DNA from: JACNKJ01 sp964344565
Lineage (GTDB): Bacteria > Krumholzibacteriota > Krumholzibacteriia > JACNKJ01
NCBI GenBank assembly: GCA_964344565.1
Contig: CAYFNT010000018.1
Coordinates: 1 to 64,000 of the forward strand
Length of the DNA stretch: 64,000 bases
Direction of reading: 5' to 3'
Part shown: one piece after another, positions 17,808 through 25,560 of the stretch
How positions within the stretch are numbered: position 1 is the stretch's first letter
How the letters are laid out: every line of letters starts with the position of its first letter
Position numbers and translations under genes: made by a program
Notes under the pieces: model-generated
What the model saw: only the letters and a program-made list of their open reading frames with translations
What the model was told of the DNA's origin: nothing
Databases searched by the model: none

Positions 17808-18416
17808 ATGAGAAAACTGCAGCTAGTGCTTTCGGGCGCGCTCATTCTGGCGGCATCGTCCATGGCCGCCTCGGTGGACAATCATGGGGTGGAGCCGGTC
17901 CTGGCGGGTCCCGACGCGGATGATCGTTCCATTACCAACTATACCGATTACGCCACCTGGCTCAGCGACTTCGGCGCGTCCGTGGCGGAGAACCGCTACG
18001 CTGAATTGGGTGACGGCGTGATCGTGACATCCCAGTACTCCGGCGTCGGGGCCACTTACACCGATGGCGACGACGTGACCTTCGGTTACGGCGACTCCAC
18101 CGACGGTATGCTCCTGGACGGCGACGGCCGTATCCACATCAGCTTCAGCACCCCTCAGACCGCCATCGGCGTCAACTTCCCCGGGGCCCTGCAGATCATC
18201 GGCTACGACGACAGCGGCAACCAGGTCTTCGCGAGCGATCAGTTCGCGGGATCGGGCACCTTCCACTTCGGCGGGGTCATCTCCACCGAACCCTTCACCA
18301 ACGTCGAGCTTCTAGACTGGTACGATGATACCGTCTACGTCGACGATGTCTTCTACGGCGGCGATCCCACCGCCACCCAGGACAGCGACTGGAGCTTCAT
18401 CAAGGTTCTGTACTAA
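17808..18416 (+). CDS. Secreted beta-sandwich protein of unknown function
   Basis: 202 aa with a signal peptide (about residues 1-20, LVLSGALILAASSMAA). The mature part has the pattern of jelly-roll domains seen in PEP-CTERM-type and lectin-like secreted proteins: ITSQ-like TSQYSGVGATYTDGDDVTF, HISFSTPQTAIGVNF, then a YDDSGNQV strand and FTNVELLDWYDDTVYVDDV. No C-terminal sorting signal is evident. A strong GGAGGATG site precedes the ATG. The 270-base upstream gap contains AT-rich DNA and an inverted repeat GGCCGT/ACGGCC near 17750-17768. A perfect terminator hairpin follows. Likely monocistronic. Confidence 0.8.
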   Translation: MRKLQLVLSGALILAASSMAASVDNHGVEPVLAGPDADDRSITNYTDYATWLSDFGASVAENRYAELGDGVIVTSQYSGVGATYTDGDDVTFGYGDSTDGMLLDGDGRIHISFSTPQTAIGVNFPGALQIIGYDDSGNQVFASDQFAGSGTFHFGGVISTEPFTNVELLDWYDDTVYVDDVFYGGDPTATQDSDWSFIKVLY

Positions 18417-18439
18417 AAGAACGCTCGATTCATTGGATG

Positions 18440-18468
18440 GGGGAGGCGATCGCCTCCCCTTTCTGTTT
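18440..18468 (+). terminator. Rho-independent terminator
   Basis: A 20-bp perfect palindrome (GGGGAGGCGA and its complement, 18440-18459) is followed by TTCTGTTT. It lies 24 bases after the stop of the secreted-protein gene. Confidence 0.85.
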
Positions 18469-18755
18469 GATCAGATCAGCGCGAAGGGACATGTGCTCGG
18501 ACTCCGGGCCGATCGGGAGTGGGAGGCCGGCAGTGTATCAGGACCGAAGACGGCGGAGGCCGAGACCTCGATGACGCCGTCGGCGCGGGACCACTCGCAA
18601 GGATTCCCGACCTGCGTTCACCGAAGGTGCTGTGCCTAGCTCTCGTGGGCAGCCTGCCGCTGTTCGGCGCGTGGACCGTCCTGGGGAAGGGGATTGGTCC
18701 GCTTTTCAAATTCCGAACTAGGTCATCCAGGTTGGCCGAGGCGACTTCCGGGCAC

Positions 18756-18800
18756 AAAAAAATAGCAACCGCGCCAGTCATTCGTTGTCGCGGCTGCTAT
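18756..18800 (-). terminator. Terminator-like hairpin read on the minus strand
   Basis: ATAGCAACCGCG (18762-18773) pairs with CGCGGCTGCTAT (18789-18800) over 12 bp with one mismatch and a 15-base loop. On the minus strand it is followed by seven Ts. No minus-strand gene lies immediately upstream. Confidence 0.6.
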
Positions 18801-18838
18801 CCTAATTACCCCTGCTTGTCCTGGTATATTGCAGGCCG

Positions 18839-18871
18839 AGTGCCAATTCGATCGGTTTGAGCACTTTTTTT
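18839..18871 (+). terminator. Terminator-like hairpin read on the plus strand
   Basis: AGTGCCAA (18839-18846) pairs with TTG-A-GCACT (18857-18865, one bulged A) and is followed by a run of seven Ts ending at 18871. No plus-strand CDS precedes it closely, so it may end a non-coding transcript. Confidence 0.6.
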
Positions 18872-19013
18872 AGGGCCTTGTAACCGACTGTTAATGTTTC
18901 ACTTACCATGACCCTCAAGCCGGTTTTCAGGGCCCGTGGAAAAAGCCCCTTCCGGCGCACGGGCTTCTGTCCTTTCATGGGGACAGGCTTCGATTGGAAA
19001 AGGGGACAGTCTC

Positions 19014-19433
19014 ATGGAGCATCGCAAGACCGACACGGGCTACTTCCTGCGCTTCGAAGGGGGCGAAGATGTCATCGCCGCCCTCACGGGTTTTCTGGCC
19101 GAGAAGAAGATCGCCTTCGGAGCCCTGCGGGGCATCGGAGCCCTGGACAAGGCCGAACTCGGTTTCTTCGATCGCTCCTCGCAGACCTATCTGCGGCGCG
19201 AATTCGCCGAGGACTTCGAGATCGCGAGCCTCATGGGCAACGTGAGTCTGGTGGACGGGCATCCCTTCGCCCACGTCCATGTGGCGCTTTCGGATTCCGA
19301 ATACCGAGTCGTGGGAGGGCATCTCTTCCACGGTCGCGTCTCGGTCACCTGCGAGATGGATCTCACCGTGCATTCCGGCGAAGTGCATCGCGTCGACGAC
19401 GGCGGATCGGGGCTGAAGCTGATGGAACTATGA
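19014..19433 (+). CDS. PPC/DUF296-domain protein
   Basis: 139 aa covering a single PPC (plants and prokaryotes conserved, DUF296) domain. Landmarks are YFLRFEGGEDVIAALTGFL at the start, ALRGIGALDKAELGFFD, and the conserved HPFAHVHVALSD and VVGGHLFHGRV strands with His that could bind metal. The family is fused to AT-hooks in plants and is of unknown function in bacteria, where it forms trimers. The ATG at 19014 is preceded by AGGGGA at a suitable distance; an in-frame upstream start at 18936 lacks a ribosome site. The stop codon lies inside a heptanucleotide repeat array. Confidence 0.88.
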   Translation: MEHRKTDTGYFLRFEGGEDVIAALTGFLAEKKIAFGALRGIGALDKAELGFFDRSSQTYLRREFAEDFEIASLMGNVSLVDGHPFAHVHVALSDSEYRVVGGHLFHGRVSVTCEMDLTVHSGEVHRVDDGGSGLKLMEL

Positions 19434-19486
19434 ACTATGAACTAAGAACTGAGAACTGAGAACTGAGAACTATGAACTGAGAACTC
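19424..19486. repeat. Heptanucleotide array (TGAACTA/AGAACTG), nine units between two convergent stop codons
   Basis: Nine units run GGAACTA, TGAACTA twice, AGAACTG three times, AGAACTA, TGAACTG, AGAACTC. The stop codon of the DUF296 gene (19431-19433) and the stop of the convergent gene (19485-19487) both fall in the array, which fills the whole gap between them. Confidence 0.95.
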
Positions 19487-19946
19487 AGTAGATGCTGCGG
19501 ATCATTGTCCAGCTCGTATTCTCCGAAACGCCCTCGGGCACCGAGGTGGGTCCCCAGCCGCCGCAGCCGCTCTGCTGGACTCTGACCTCGGTGAGGAATC
19601 CCGGATCCACGATTTCGAATTCGGTGACCCAGACGAGTTCCGCCTCGGTCTGCCACCACTGAAGGCGCCAGAGCTGCAGGGTGTACTCGCCGGGCGCGAG
19701 GGTGAAATCGAAGATGAGGTCGAAGGGGCAGACGCAGTACTGAGGTTCGAGCAGAACTTCCAATTCCACCAGGGTCACGGTGCCGCACTCCAGATCGAGG
19801 TCGCACTCGATGACCGATCCGCAGTTGAACTCCGCGCCGTTGTTCAGAACCCGAACGTCATGGCCCGAGATTTCCAGGATGAATTCCTCCGCCGAGGACG
19901 GCAAGGCCAGCAGCATCGCGAGGCACAGGACATATCTCAGCTTCAT
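19485..19946 (-). CDS. Secreted Cys-containing protein of unknown function
   Basis: 153 aa with a signal peptide (about residues 1-19, LCLAMLLALPSSA). The mature protein contains NNGAEFNCGSVIECDLDLECG and YCVCPFDLIFDFTLAPGEYTL, broken by short loops, followed by a WGPTSVPEG region; several Cys could form disulfides. Similar Cys-bearing secreted proteins occur in FCB candidate phyla, but I cannot name a family. It lies downstream of the DUF5916 gene on the same strand (57 bases) and may share its transcript. Confidence 0.75.
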   Translation of the reverse strand: MKLRYVLCLAMLLALPSSAEEFILEISGHDVRVLNNGAEFNCGSVIECDLDLECGTVTLVELEVLLEPQYCVCPFDLIFDFTLAPGEYTLQLWRLQWWQTEAELVWVTEFEIVDPGFLTEVRVQQSGCGGWGPTSVPEGVSENTSWTMIRSIY

Positions 19947-20003
19947 CGTTCACCTCCCTGCGGATGCGCCCCGAGTATAGGCGCGACCGGCTGGGACGGC
20001 AAC

Positions 20004-22433
20004 TCACCCGATCCAGCGGCTTATCTTCAGCATGACGGTATTCTCGGGCTCCAGGCGGAAGTTCGCCTCGAGGTCGCGCCAGGGCCGGAAATCGAGCTGC
20101 TGGGTCTCGATCCAATCGAAGTGGGAGCGGGCCCAGACGAGGTAGAGGGTCGAACCCGGTCGATACTCCCAGCGCAGCACCGCGTTGAGGTTCAGGGACT
20201 CCATGGTGAAGTCGTAACCGGGATCGCCGTATGGCGAGGACGTGAACTCGCGTGTGCCCTCGGCCACCAGCAGCCGATAGCGTTCGTAATCTCCCCAGAA
20301 CATGAAGGGCTGCAGATAGGTCTCGAGGGTAAGCGTGTTGGAGAAGTTGTAGTTGAAGCGCGCCGTGAGATCGAGGGAGCGCTGCTCCAGTTCGGCGAAG
20401 ATGAAGTCGCCTCCGTCCTCTTCCACGAATTGCGCGTCCTGGGTCACGTGCCGCCACTCGGGCTCCACGGTGAAGTTCAGGGCGTCGCCCAGCCGCAGTC
20501 GCAGCTCGCCGCCGGTTCGATAGCCGCCGCCTCCGTCGCGGAAGCGCTGCACGATGAGGCGATAGAGTCCGAATAGCTTCTGTCGCGGCGGACTGTGGGC
20601 CCAGAGCACCGCCCAGTGGTTGCCGCGTCTGAGGGTGCGCGGGCCCTGCTTGCCGTCCGAGTCCCAGGTCTCCCAGTCGTCGTAGTGCTGGTTCTGCAGG
20701 CCGGCCTCGATGCCGAACTCCCAGAAGCTCTTGAGCTCGAAATCCGTTTCCACCCGGATGCCGTGATCCAGCTTGTCCCAGTTCCAGCCCGCGTCGTAGT
20801 TCATCTCGACGTGGCTGTCCATGGAGTTGAATGGGCCGTGGGCGTCATGGGCCTGGATACTCAACCAGATGCCGTTGCTGCGGTAGGCGTTGCGGTTCAG
20901 GTATCCGAGATCGTTGAGCTCGAGGCTGGGGCCCACGTGATGGGTCCAGGTGCCGAACTTCACGTTGCGGCCGCCGCCGTCGAACCAGGCGTTCCATCCC
21001 AGACCGTTCCGGCTCTCGTGATCCTCGACGACGCTGCTGCCCACGATCGTCTGCCCCGTGCTCTTGAATCCGTCCACGCTGCGCCATGAGTTGCCGAAGC
21101 TGAAGGAGCTGGAGGCGAAGTCCCGCTTCCTCAGGATCGAGGTGCCCATGAGCCGGATGCGGTGGCGTCCTTCCAGGGACTCCTTGGCGACGTTGCCCAC
21201 GAAATAGTGGCTGAGCGGCTCCACCAGACGGTCCCGTTTCCGGCCGCCTCCGTCCACGACCCGGGCGAACTCCTCGTCGGTGAGCGCGCTGATGATGCCG
21301 AAGGTGGCGCCCCGGTCGGTCTTGCCGGTGATCTTCGCCGCGCCGAGGATGGTCGTGTTCTCGGGCCACTCGAGGACCTCGTCCTCGTCCTCCACCTCGT
21401 AGCGTTGTGGCTCCCGCCCGATGCGCCGGCTGTGGAAGGCGTTGAGGTAGGGATTGGTGGCGAAGATGTCGCGCCCTTCGATGAAGAAGGGACGCTTCTC
21501 CGGGAAGAAGGTCTCGAAGGCCGAGAGGTTGAGCTCCGCGGGATCCGCCTCCACCTGTCCGAAGTCCGGATTCACGGTGGCGTCCACGGTGACGTTGCTG
21601 CTCAGGCCCCACTTGAGATCCGCGCCGGCTCGAAAGCGGCTGTCGGGATCCTCACCGGGCTCGGTGTGATGGGAGGCGGCCAGGTAGGGCAGGGCTTCCA
21701 GGGCCAGGCTGGCCCGCACGCCTTTCAGTCCGACCAGGTGTCCCGCCCGCGAGACCAGTCCCGGCTCGCCCTTCTTCATGGGCATCCAGAAGATCTCTTC
21801 GTGCAGCCTGGCGATCTCGCGCTTCACGTGGATGCCCCAGACCATCTCCTCCTTCTGCACGAAGCGGAAGAGCTTGAAGGGCAGTCGCATCTCGCCGCTC
21901 CAACCGCCTTCATGCCTATGGACCGCCGACTGCCACACAGCGTCCCAACTCGGGTCGTCGCTGCTGTCGCTGCTCAGGAACAGGTCGATCTGAGTGCCCG
22001 CCGCGCTGAGTCCGAAGACGTAGCTGGAAAGATGGTCGTGGCGCGAATCGAAGGAGATGAAGATGGCGTCGGACTGGTTCTGATTGTCCCGGCGGCCGGC
22101 GTTGGCCACGACGGCGGAGGGCTCGTCGTCCAGGCATTCGAATCCCACATAGAGGGCTTCGTCGTCGTAGAGGAAGCTGACCCGGGTCGCCTGGCTGGGC
22201 GCCGCCCCTTCCACGGGCTCCAGCTGGATGAAATCCTCGATGGGCTGGGCCCGGCTCCAGGCAGCGTCGCCGAGTTTCCCGTCGATGCTAGGTGGCGAAA
22301 CGATGCGCTGGGCATGCGCCACCTTGCCGACCTTCGTGTCGGCATAGGGCTCGCCGGGATCCATGACGTATTCCTCCGCGGCCACGGCGGCAGCAAGCAG
22401 CACCGTCATCAGAAGGACGAGAATCGATCGCAT
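20004..22433 (-). CDS. CBM9-like / DUF5916 outer-membrane protein
   Basis: 809 aa with a signal peptide (residues 1-19). Residues ~40-235 form a family 9 carbohydrate-binding-like domain (PPSIDGKLGDAAWSRA, VSFLYDDEALYVGFEC, DAIFISFDSRHD), and the remainder is a DUF5916-type region (VNPDFGQVEADPAELNLSAFE and ETFFPEKRPFFIEGRDIF) predicted to be a large outer-membrane beta-barrel. The family is frequent in Bacteroidetes and FCB phyla, and its function is unknown. Transcribed alone or with the small secreted gene that follows. Confidence 0.9.
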   Translation of the reverse strand: MRSILVLLMTVLLAAAVAAEEYVMDPGEPYADTKVGKVAHAQRIVSPPSIDGKLGDAAWSRAQPIEDFIQLEPVEGAAPSQATRVSFLYDDEALYVGFECLDDEPSAVVANAGRRDNQNQSDAIFISFDSRHDHLSSYVFGLSAAGTQIDLFLSSDSSDDPSWDAVWQSAVHRHEGGWSGEMRLPFKLFRFVQKEEMVWGIHVKREIARLHEEIFWMPMKKGEPGLVSRAGHLVGLKGVRASLALEALPYLAASHHTEPGEDPDSRFRAGADLKWGLSSNVTVDATVNPDFGQVEADPAELNLSAFETFFPEKRPFFIEGRDIFATNPYLNAFHSRRIGREPQRYEVEDEDEVLEWPENTTILGAAKITGKTDRGATFGIISALTDEEFARVVDGGGRKRDRLVEPLSHYFVGNVAKESLEGRHRIRLMGTSILRKRDFASSSFSFGNSWRSVDGFKSTGQTIVGSSVVEDHESRNGLGWNAWFDGGGRNVKFGTWTHHVGPSLELNDLGYLNRNAYRSNGIWLSIQAHDAHGPFNSMDSHVEMNYDAGWNWDKLDHGIRVETDFELKSFWEFGIEAGLQNQHYDDWETWDSDGKQGPRTLRRGNHWAVLWAHSPPRQKLFGLYRLIVQRFRDGGGGYRTGGELRLRLGDALNFTVEPEWRHVTQDAQFVEEDGGDFIFAELEQRSLDLTARFNYNFSNTLTLETYLQPFMFWGDYERYRLLVAEGTREFTSSPYGDPGYDFTMESLNLNAVLRWEYRPGSTLYLVWARSHFDWIETQQLDFRPWRDLEANFRLEPENTVMLKISRWIG

Positions 22434-22500
22434 GGAATTCTCCGGGCCGGGGACAGGCGAAGGAGACTAGCGGCCGACGCCGGATCTTTCAAGCGGCATG

Positions 22501-22531
22501 AAAATCCCCTCCCCCCGGGCGGGGGGAGGGG
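22501..22531 (-). terminator. Rho-independent terminator of the fadNAE operon
   Basis: CCCCTCCCCCC (22506-22516) pairs perfectly with GGGGGGAGGGG (22521-22531) around a 4-base loop. On the minus strand it is followed by ATTTT. It lies about 20 bases after the fadE stop. Confidence 0.85.
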
Positions 22532-22533
22532 CT

Positions 22534-22554
22534 GGCGATTGGCGACTGGCAGCT
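22534..22554. repeat. Short heptanucleotide repeat at the fadE stop codon
   Basis: Three units: GGCGATT, GGCGACT, GGCAGCT. The last unit overlaps the fadE stop (22553-22555, minus strand). A short member of the dispersed heptamer family. Confidence 0.55.
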
Positions 22555-24352
22555 AGTAGAAGGGCCAGGCTTCCTTCTCGATGAGGATGTCCGCCACCTC
22601 GCGGCGCAGCGTCACCGTGTTCACGGGATTGTGCTTCACCGTGCGGCGCAGGCCCGCCAGGGTGGTGGTGAGCATGTCGCCGGCCACGGCCGTGGCGAGC
22701 ACGTCGCGACCGCGGATCTCGATGCGGTGCATGGCCTCGTTGCAGAAGATCTTCGTGAGCTTGGCCGCGATCTGCGCATTCTCGTCCTCGCCCCGGGCGG
22801 CCAGCTTCTCGCTGCGCTTCACGGCGGAATCCATGCCGTAGAGATCCATGATCATGTCGGAGAGGAAGCCGAGGATCTCCTCGTGTTCCATGGGGTTCTT
22901 GAGCTTCTCGCCCATCTCCTGGGCCACGGTGCCGAGGCCCAGGAGCACGGCCTTCTTGGCCTTGCCCACCAGCTCCTTCTCTTCGGACATGAATCCGTCG
23001 TCGGTGTCCTCGTCCATGGAGGGCATGCCCATGAGCTCGTCGAGCAGGGCCTTGGCCTGGGCGAAGACGGGCAGCTCGCCCTTGGCGCCCTTCTTGAGCA
23101 TCTCGCCGGCGATGATCATGCGGTTGATCTCGTTGGTGCCCTCGAAGATGCGGTTGATGCGGCTGTCGCGGTAGAATCGCTCGGCGGCGTACTCCTGGGA
23201 GTACCCGTATCCGCCGTAGATCTGCACGGCCTCGTCCACGCAGTAGTCGAGCACCTCCGAGCAGAAGACCTTCATCATGGAGCATTCGGTCATGTACTCG
23301 CGAACGCCCACGTCGATGGTCTGGGCGTCGTACTTCTCGTCGCTCTTGTCCAGGGTCGAGATGTTCTGGTCGATGTATCCCGCCGTTCGATAGACCATGG
23401 ACTGGGCCGCGAAGCAGCGCGCAGCGCCCTCGCCGATCTTGTGCTTGATCATGCCGAAGTTGGTGATGGGCTGGCCGAACTGATGGCGTTCCTTCCCGTA
23501 GGCAACGGCGTCGATGATGGCGTGGATGGCTCCGCCCACGGCTCCCGCGCCGAGCTTGAAGCGCCCGACGTTGAGGATGTTGAAGGCGATCTGCGCGCCC
23601 CGCCCGATGCGTCCGAGCACGTTCTCCACGGGGACCTTCACGTCCTCCATCACCAGGGTGCGGGTGGACGATCCCTTGATGCCCAGTTTCTTCTCCTCGG
23701 TGCCGGTGGAGAGGCCGGGCATGTCCTTGTCCATGATGAAGGCCGTGAACTTCTCGCCATCCACCTTGGCGAAGACGATGAAGATGTCGGCGAAGCCGGC
23801 GTTGGTGATGAACATCTTCTCGCCGTTGAGCAGGTAGTGGCTGCCGTCCTCGCTGAGGATGGCCTTGCTCTTGGCGTTCATGGCGTCGGTGCCGCTGCCG
23901 GCCTCGGTGAGGGCGTAGGCGCCGAGCAGTTCGCCCGTGGCCAGTCCCGGCAGGTACTTCTGCTTCTGCTCCTTGGTGCCGAAGTAGACGATGGGCAAGG
24001 TGCCGATGCCCGTGTGCGCGCCGTAGGCCACCTGGAAGCTGCCGCTCTTGGCCAGCTTCTCGGCCATGAGCATGGACACGGCCTTGGTCTGCGCGAATCC
24101 GCCGAACTCCTCGGGGACGTCCACCGAGAGCAGTCCGAGCTTGCCGGCTTCCTTGAGCGTGGCGCCCATGGCGCCTTCCTTGAGCGATTCCAGTTCATCC
24201 AGCTGCGGCAGGACGCTGCCCTCCACGAAGTCGTAGATGAGCTTGCCGATCATCTTCTCTTCGTCGTTGAATTCCTCGGGAATGAAGACCTTCTCCAGGG
24301 GATGGTCCTCGGTCAGGAATGAACAACCCTTGATGATTCCGTTCTCCGACAT
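22553..24352 (-). CDS. fadE: Acyl-CoA dehydrogenase with C-terminal extension (FadE, VLCAD-like)
   Basis: 599 aa flavoenzyme for the first step of beta-oxidation (acyl-CoA to trans-2-enoyl-CoA). The acyl-CoA dehydrogenase core covers residues ~30-410 with YALTEAGSGTDAM, GEKMFITNAG and the C-terminal IYGGYGYSQEY...IFEGTNEINR block; the Glu in FEGTNE is at the position of the catalytic base of very-long-chain enzymes. Residues ~420-599 are the extra helical domain of the VLCAD-like/FadE branch, as in the ~594-aa Bacillus enzyme. It is the last gene of fadN-fadA-fadE. Confidence 0.95.
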   Translation of the reverse strand: MSENGIIKGCSFLTEDHPLEKVFIPEEFNDEEKMIGKLIYDFVEGSVLPQLDELESLKEGAMGATLKEAGKLGLLSVDVPEEFGGFAQTKAVSMLMAEKLAKSGSFQVAYGAHTGIGTLPIVYFGTKEQKQKYLPGLATGELLGAYALTEAGSGTDAMNAKSKAILSEDGSHYLLNGEKMFITNAGFADIFIVFAKVDGEKFTAFIMDKDMPGLSTGTEEKKLGIKGSSTRTLVMEDVKVPVENVLGRIGRGAQIAFNILNVGRFKLGAGAVGGAIHAIIDAVAYGKERHQFGQPITNFGMIKHKIGEGAARCFAAQSMVYRTAGYIDQNISTLDKSDEKYDAQTIDVGVREYMTECSMMKVFCSEVLDYCVDEAVQIYGGYGYSQEYAAERFYRDSRINRIFEGTNEINRMIIAGEMLKKGAKGELPVFAQAKALLDELMGMPSMDEDTDDGFMSEEKELVGKAKKAVLLGLGTVAQEMGEKLKNPMEHEEILGFLSDMIMDLYGMDSAVKRSEKLAARGEDENAQIAAKLTKIFCNEAMHRIEIRGRDVLATAVAGDMLTTTLAGLRRTVKHNPVNTVTLRREVADILIEKEAWPFY

Positions 24353-24367
24353 CTCGCGTCCTTCTTT

Positions 24368-25549
24368 CTACTGCAGGTTCTCGAAGATTCCCGCGGCGCC
24401 CATACCGCCGCCCACGCACATGGTTACCATAGCATAACGGCCGCCCCGCCGGCCAAGCTCATAGAGAGCCTGGCAGCTGAGCTTCGCCCCCGTGCAGCCC
24501 AGGGGATGCCCCAGGGCGATGGCGCCGCCCTTGACGTTGGTGATTTCCGGATTCATGCCCAGTTTTCGCATTACCGCGAGACCCTGGGCCGCGAAGGCCT
24601 CGTTGAGCTCGATGAGGTCGATGTCCTCGAGCTTCAAGCCGGCCTGCTCCAGGGCCTTGGGCACGGCGTAGACCGGTCCGAGGCCCATGAGTTCGGGCTC
24701 GTTGCCCGCCACCGCGTAGCTCACCAGGCGGGCCATGGGCTTGAGGCCCTTGGCCTTGGCGAACTCGGCCTCGCAGACCATGAGCGCGGCCGCGCCGTCG
24801 CTCATCTGGCTGGAGTTTCCCGCCGTCACCGTTCCGCCCTGCTTGAAGACCGGGCGCAGTTTCGCCAGGGCCTCGAGGCTGCTGTCGGCGCGGGGGCCCT
24901 CGTCGGTGTCGAAGGTCACTTCCCGGCTTTCCAGCTTGCCTCCCTTGCCGCTGGGTTTGGTGACATCGAAGTTCAGCGGCGTGATCTCGCTTTCGAAGAG
25001 CCCGCCTTCGATGGCGGCGGCCGCCCGCTGGTGGCTCTGCAGTGCGAAGGCGTCCTGATCCTCGCGGCTGATGCCGTCCTGCTCGGCCACGCGCTCGGCG
25101 GTGAGGCCCATGTTCAGGTAGCTGTCGGCGTAGTCGTCCACAAGCTTCGCGTTGGGACGATACTGGGCCCCACCCATGGGAATCAGGCTCATGGACTCGC
25201 TGCCCCCCGCGATGACGCAGTCGGCAGTGCCCGAGCCCACCTTGAGGGCGGCCAGGTGCACGGCCTCCAGTCCGCTGGAGCAGTAGCGGTTCAGGGTCAT
25301 GGCGGTGGTTTCCTTGTTCAATCCACCCAGGAAGACCACCTGGCGGGCCATGTTCAGGCCCTGCTCGCCTTCCGGGAAGGCGCAGCCGAGGATGAGGTCG
25401 TCCACGAAGGCTGGATCCAGGCCGCTGCGCTCCATGAGGCCGGCCACCACGGCGCCGGCCATGTCGTCGGGACGCACATGCGCCAAGGTTCCTCGGGGCG
25501 CCTTGCCCACCGCGGTGCGAGTGGCGGCGACGATGACGGTGTCTCTCAT
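24368..25549 (-). CDS. fadA: Acetyl-CoA C-acyltransferase (3-ketoacyl-CoA thiolase)
   Basis: 393 aa thiolase cleaving 3-ketoacyl-CoA to acetyl-CoA and a shortened acyl-CoA. Active-site parts are visible: nucleophilic Cys in LNRYCSSGLEA (near residue 90), the NEAFAAQ block, His in GGAIALGHPLGCTGA and Cys in CVGGGMGAAGIF. Of two nearby ATGs, the one at 25547-25549 is chosen because AGGAGG lies seven bases upstream of it but only one base from the other (25555). That ribosome site overlaps the fadN stop codon, pointing to coupling. Confidence 0.95.
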   Translation of the reverse strand: MRDTVIVAATRTAVGKAPRGTLAHVRPDDMAGAVVAGLMERSGLDPAFVDDLILGCAFPEGEQGLNMARQVVFLGGLNKETTAMTLNRYCSSGLEAVHLAALKVGSGTADCVIAGGSESMSLIPMGGAQYRPNAKLVDDYADSYLNMGLTAERVAEQDGISREDQDAFALQSHQRAAAAIEGGLFESEITPLNFDVTKPSGKGGKLESREVTFDTDEGPRADSSLEALAKLRPVFKQGGTVTAGNSSQMSDGAAALMVCEAEFAKAKGLKPMARLVSYAVAGNEPELMGLGPVYAVPKALEQAGLKLEDIDLIELNEAFAAQGLAVMRKLGMNPEITNVKGGAIALGHPLGCTGAKLSCQALYELGRRGGRYAMVTMCVGGGMGAAGIFENLQ

Positions 25550-25560
25550 TTTCATGCCTC

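Larger units (their letters stand above)
18469..19013. other. Gene-free stretch with two opposed terminator-like hairpins; possible small RNA
   Basis: No convincing coding frame is present across about 545 bases; a 101-codon frame on the minus strand (18476-18781) has no ribosome site or recognisable domain. The stretch contains a minus-strand terminator-like hairpin (18756-18800) and a plus-strand one (18839-18871). Further right, GGGGACAG occurs twice (18979 and 19002 area). The last copy overlaps the ribosome site of the DUF296 gene. A short plus-strand RNA ending near 18871 is possible, but no promoter was recognised. Confidence 0.4.

Noticed and set aside
19014..19100. GGGGACAG direct repeats before the DUF296 gene as part of a REP-associated transposase element
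   Set aside because: Only two short copies are present and no Y1 transposase gene is nearby.
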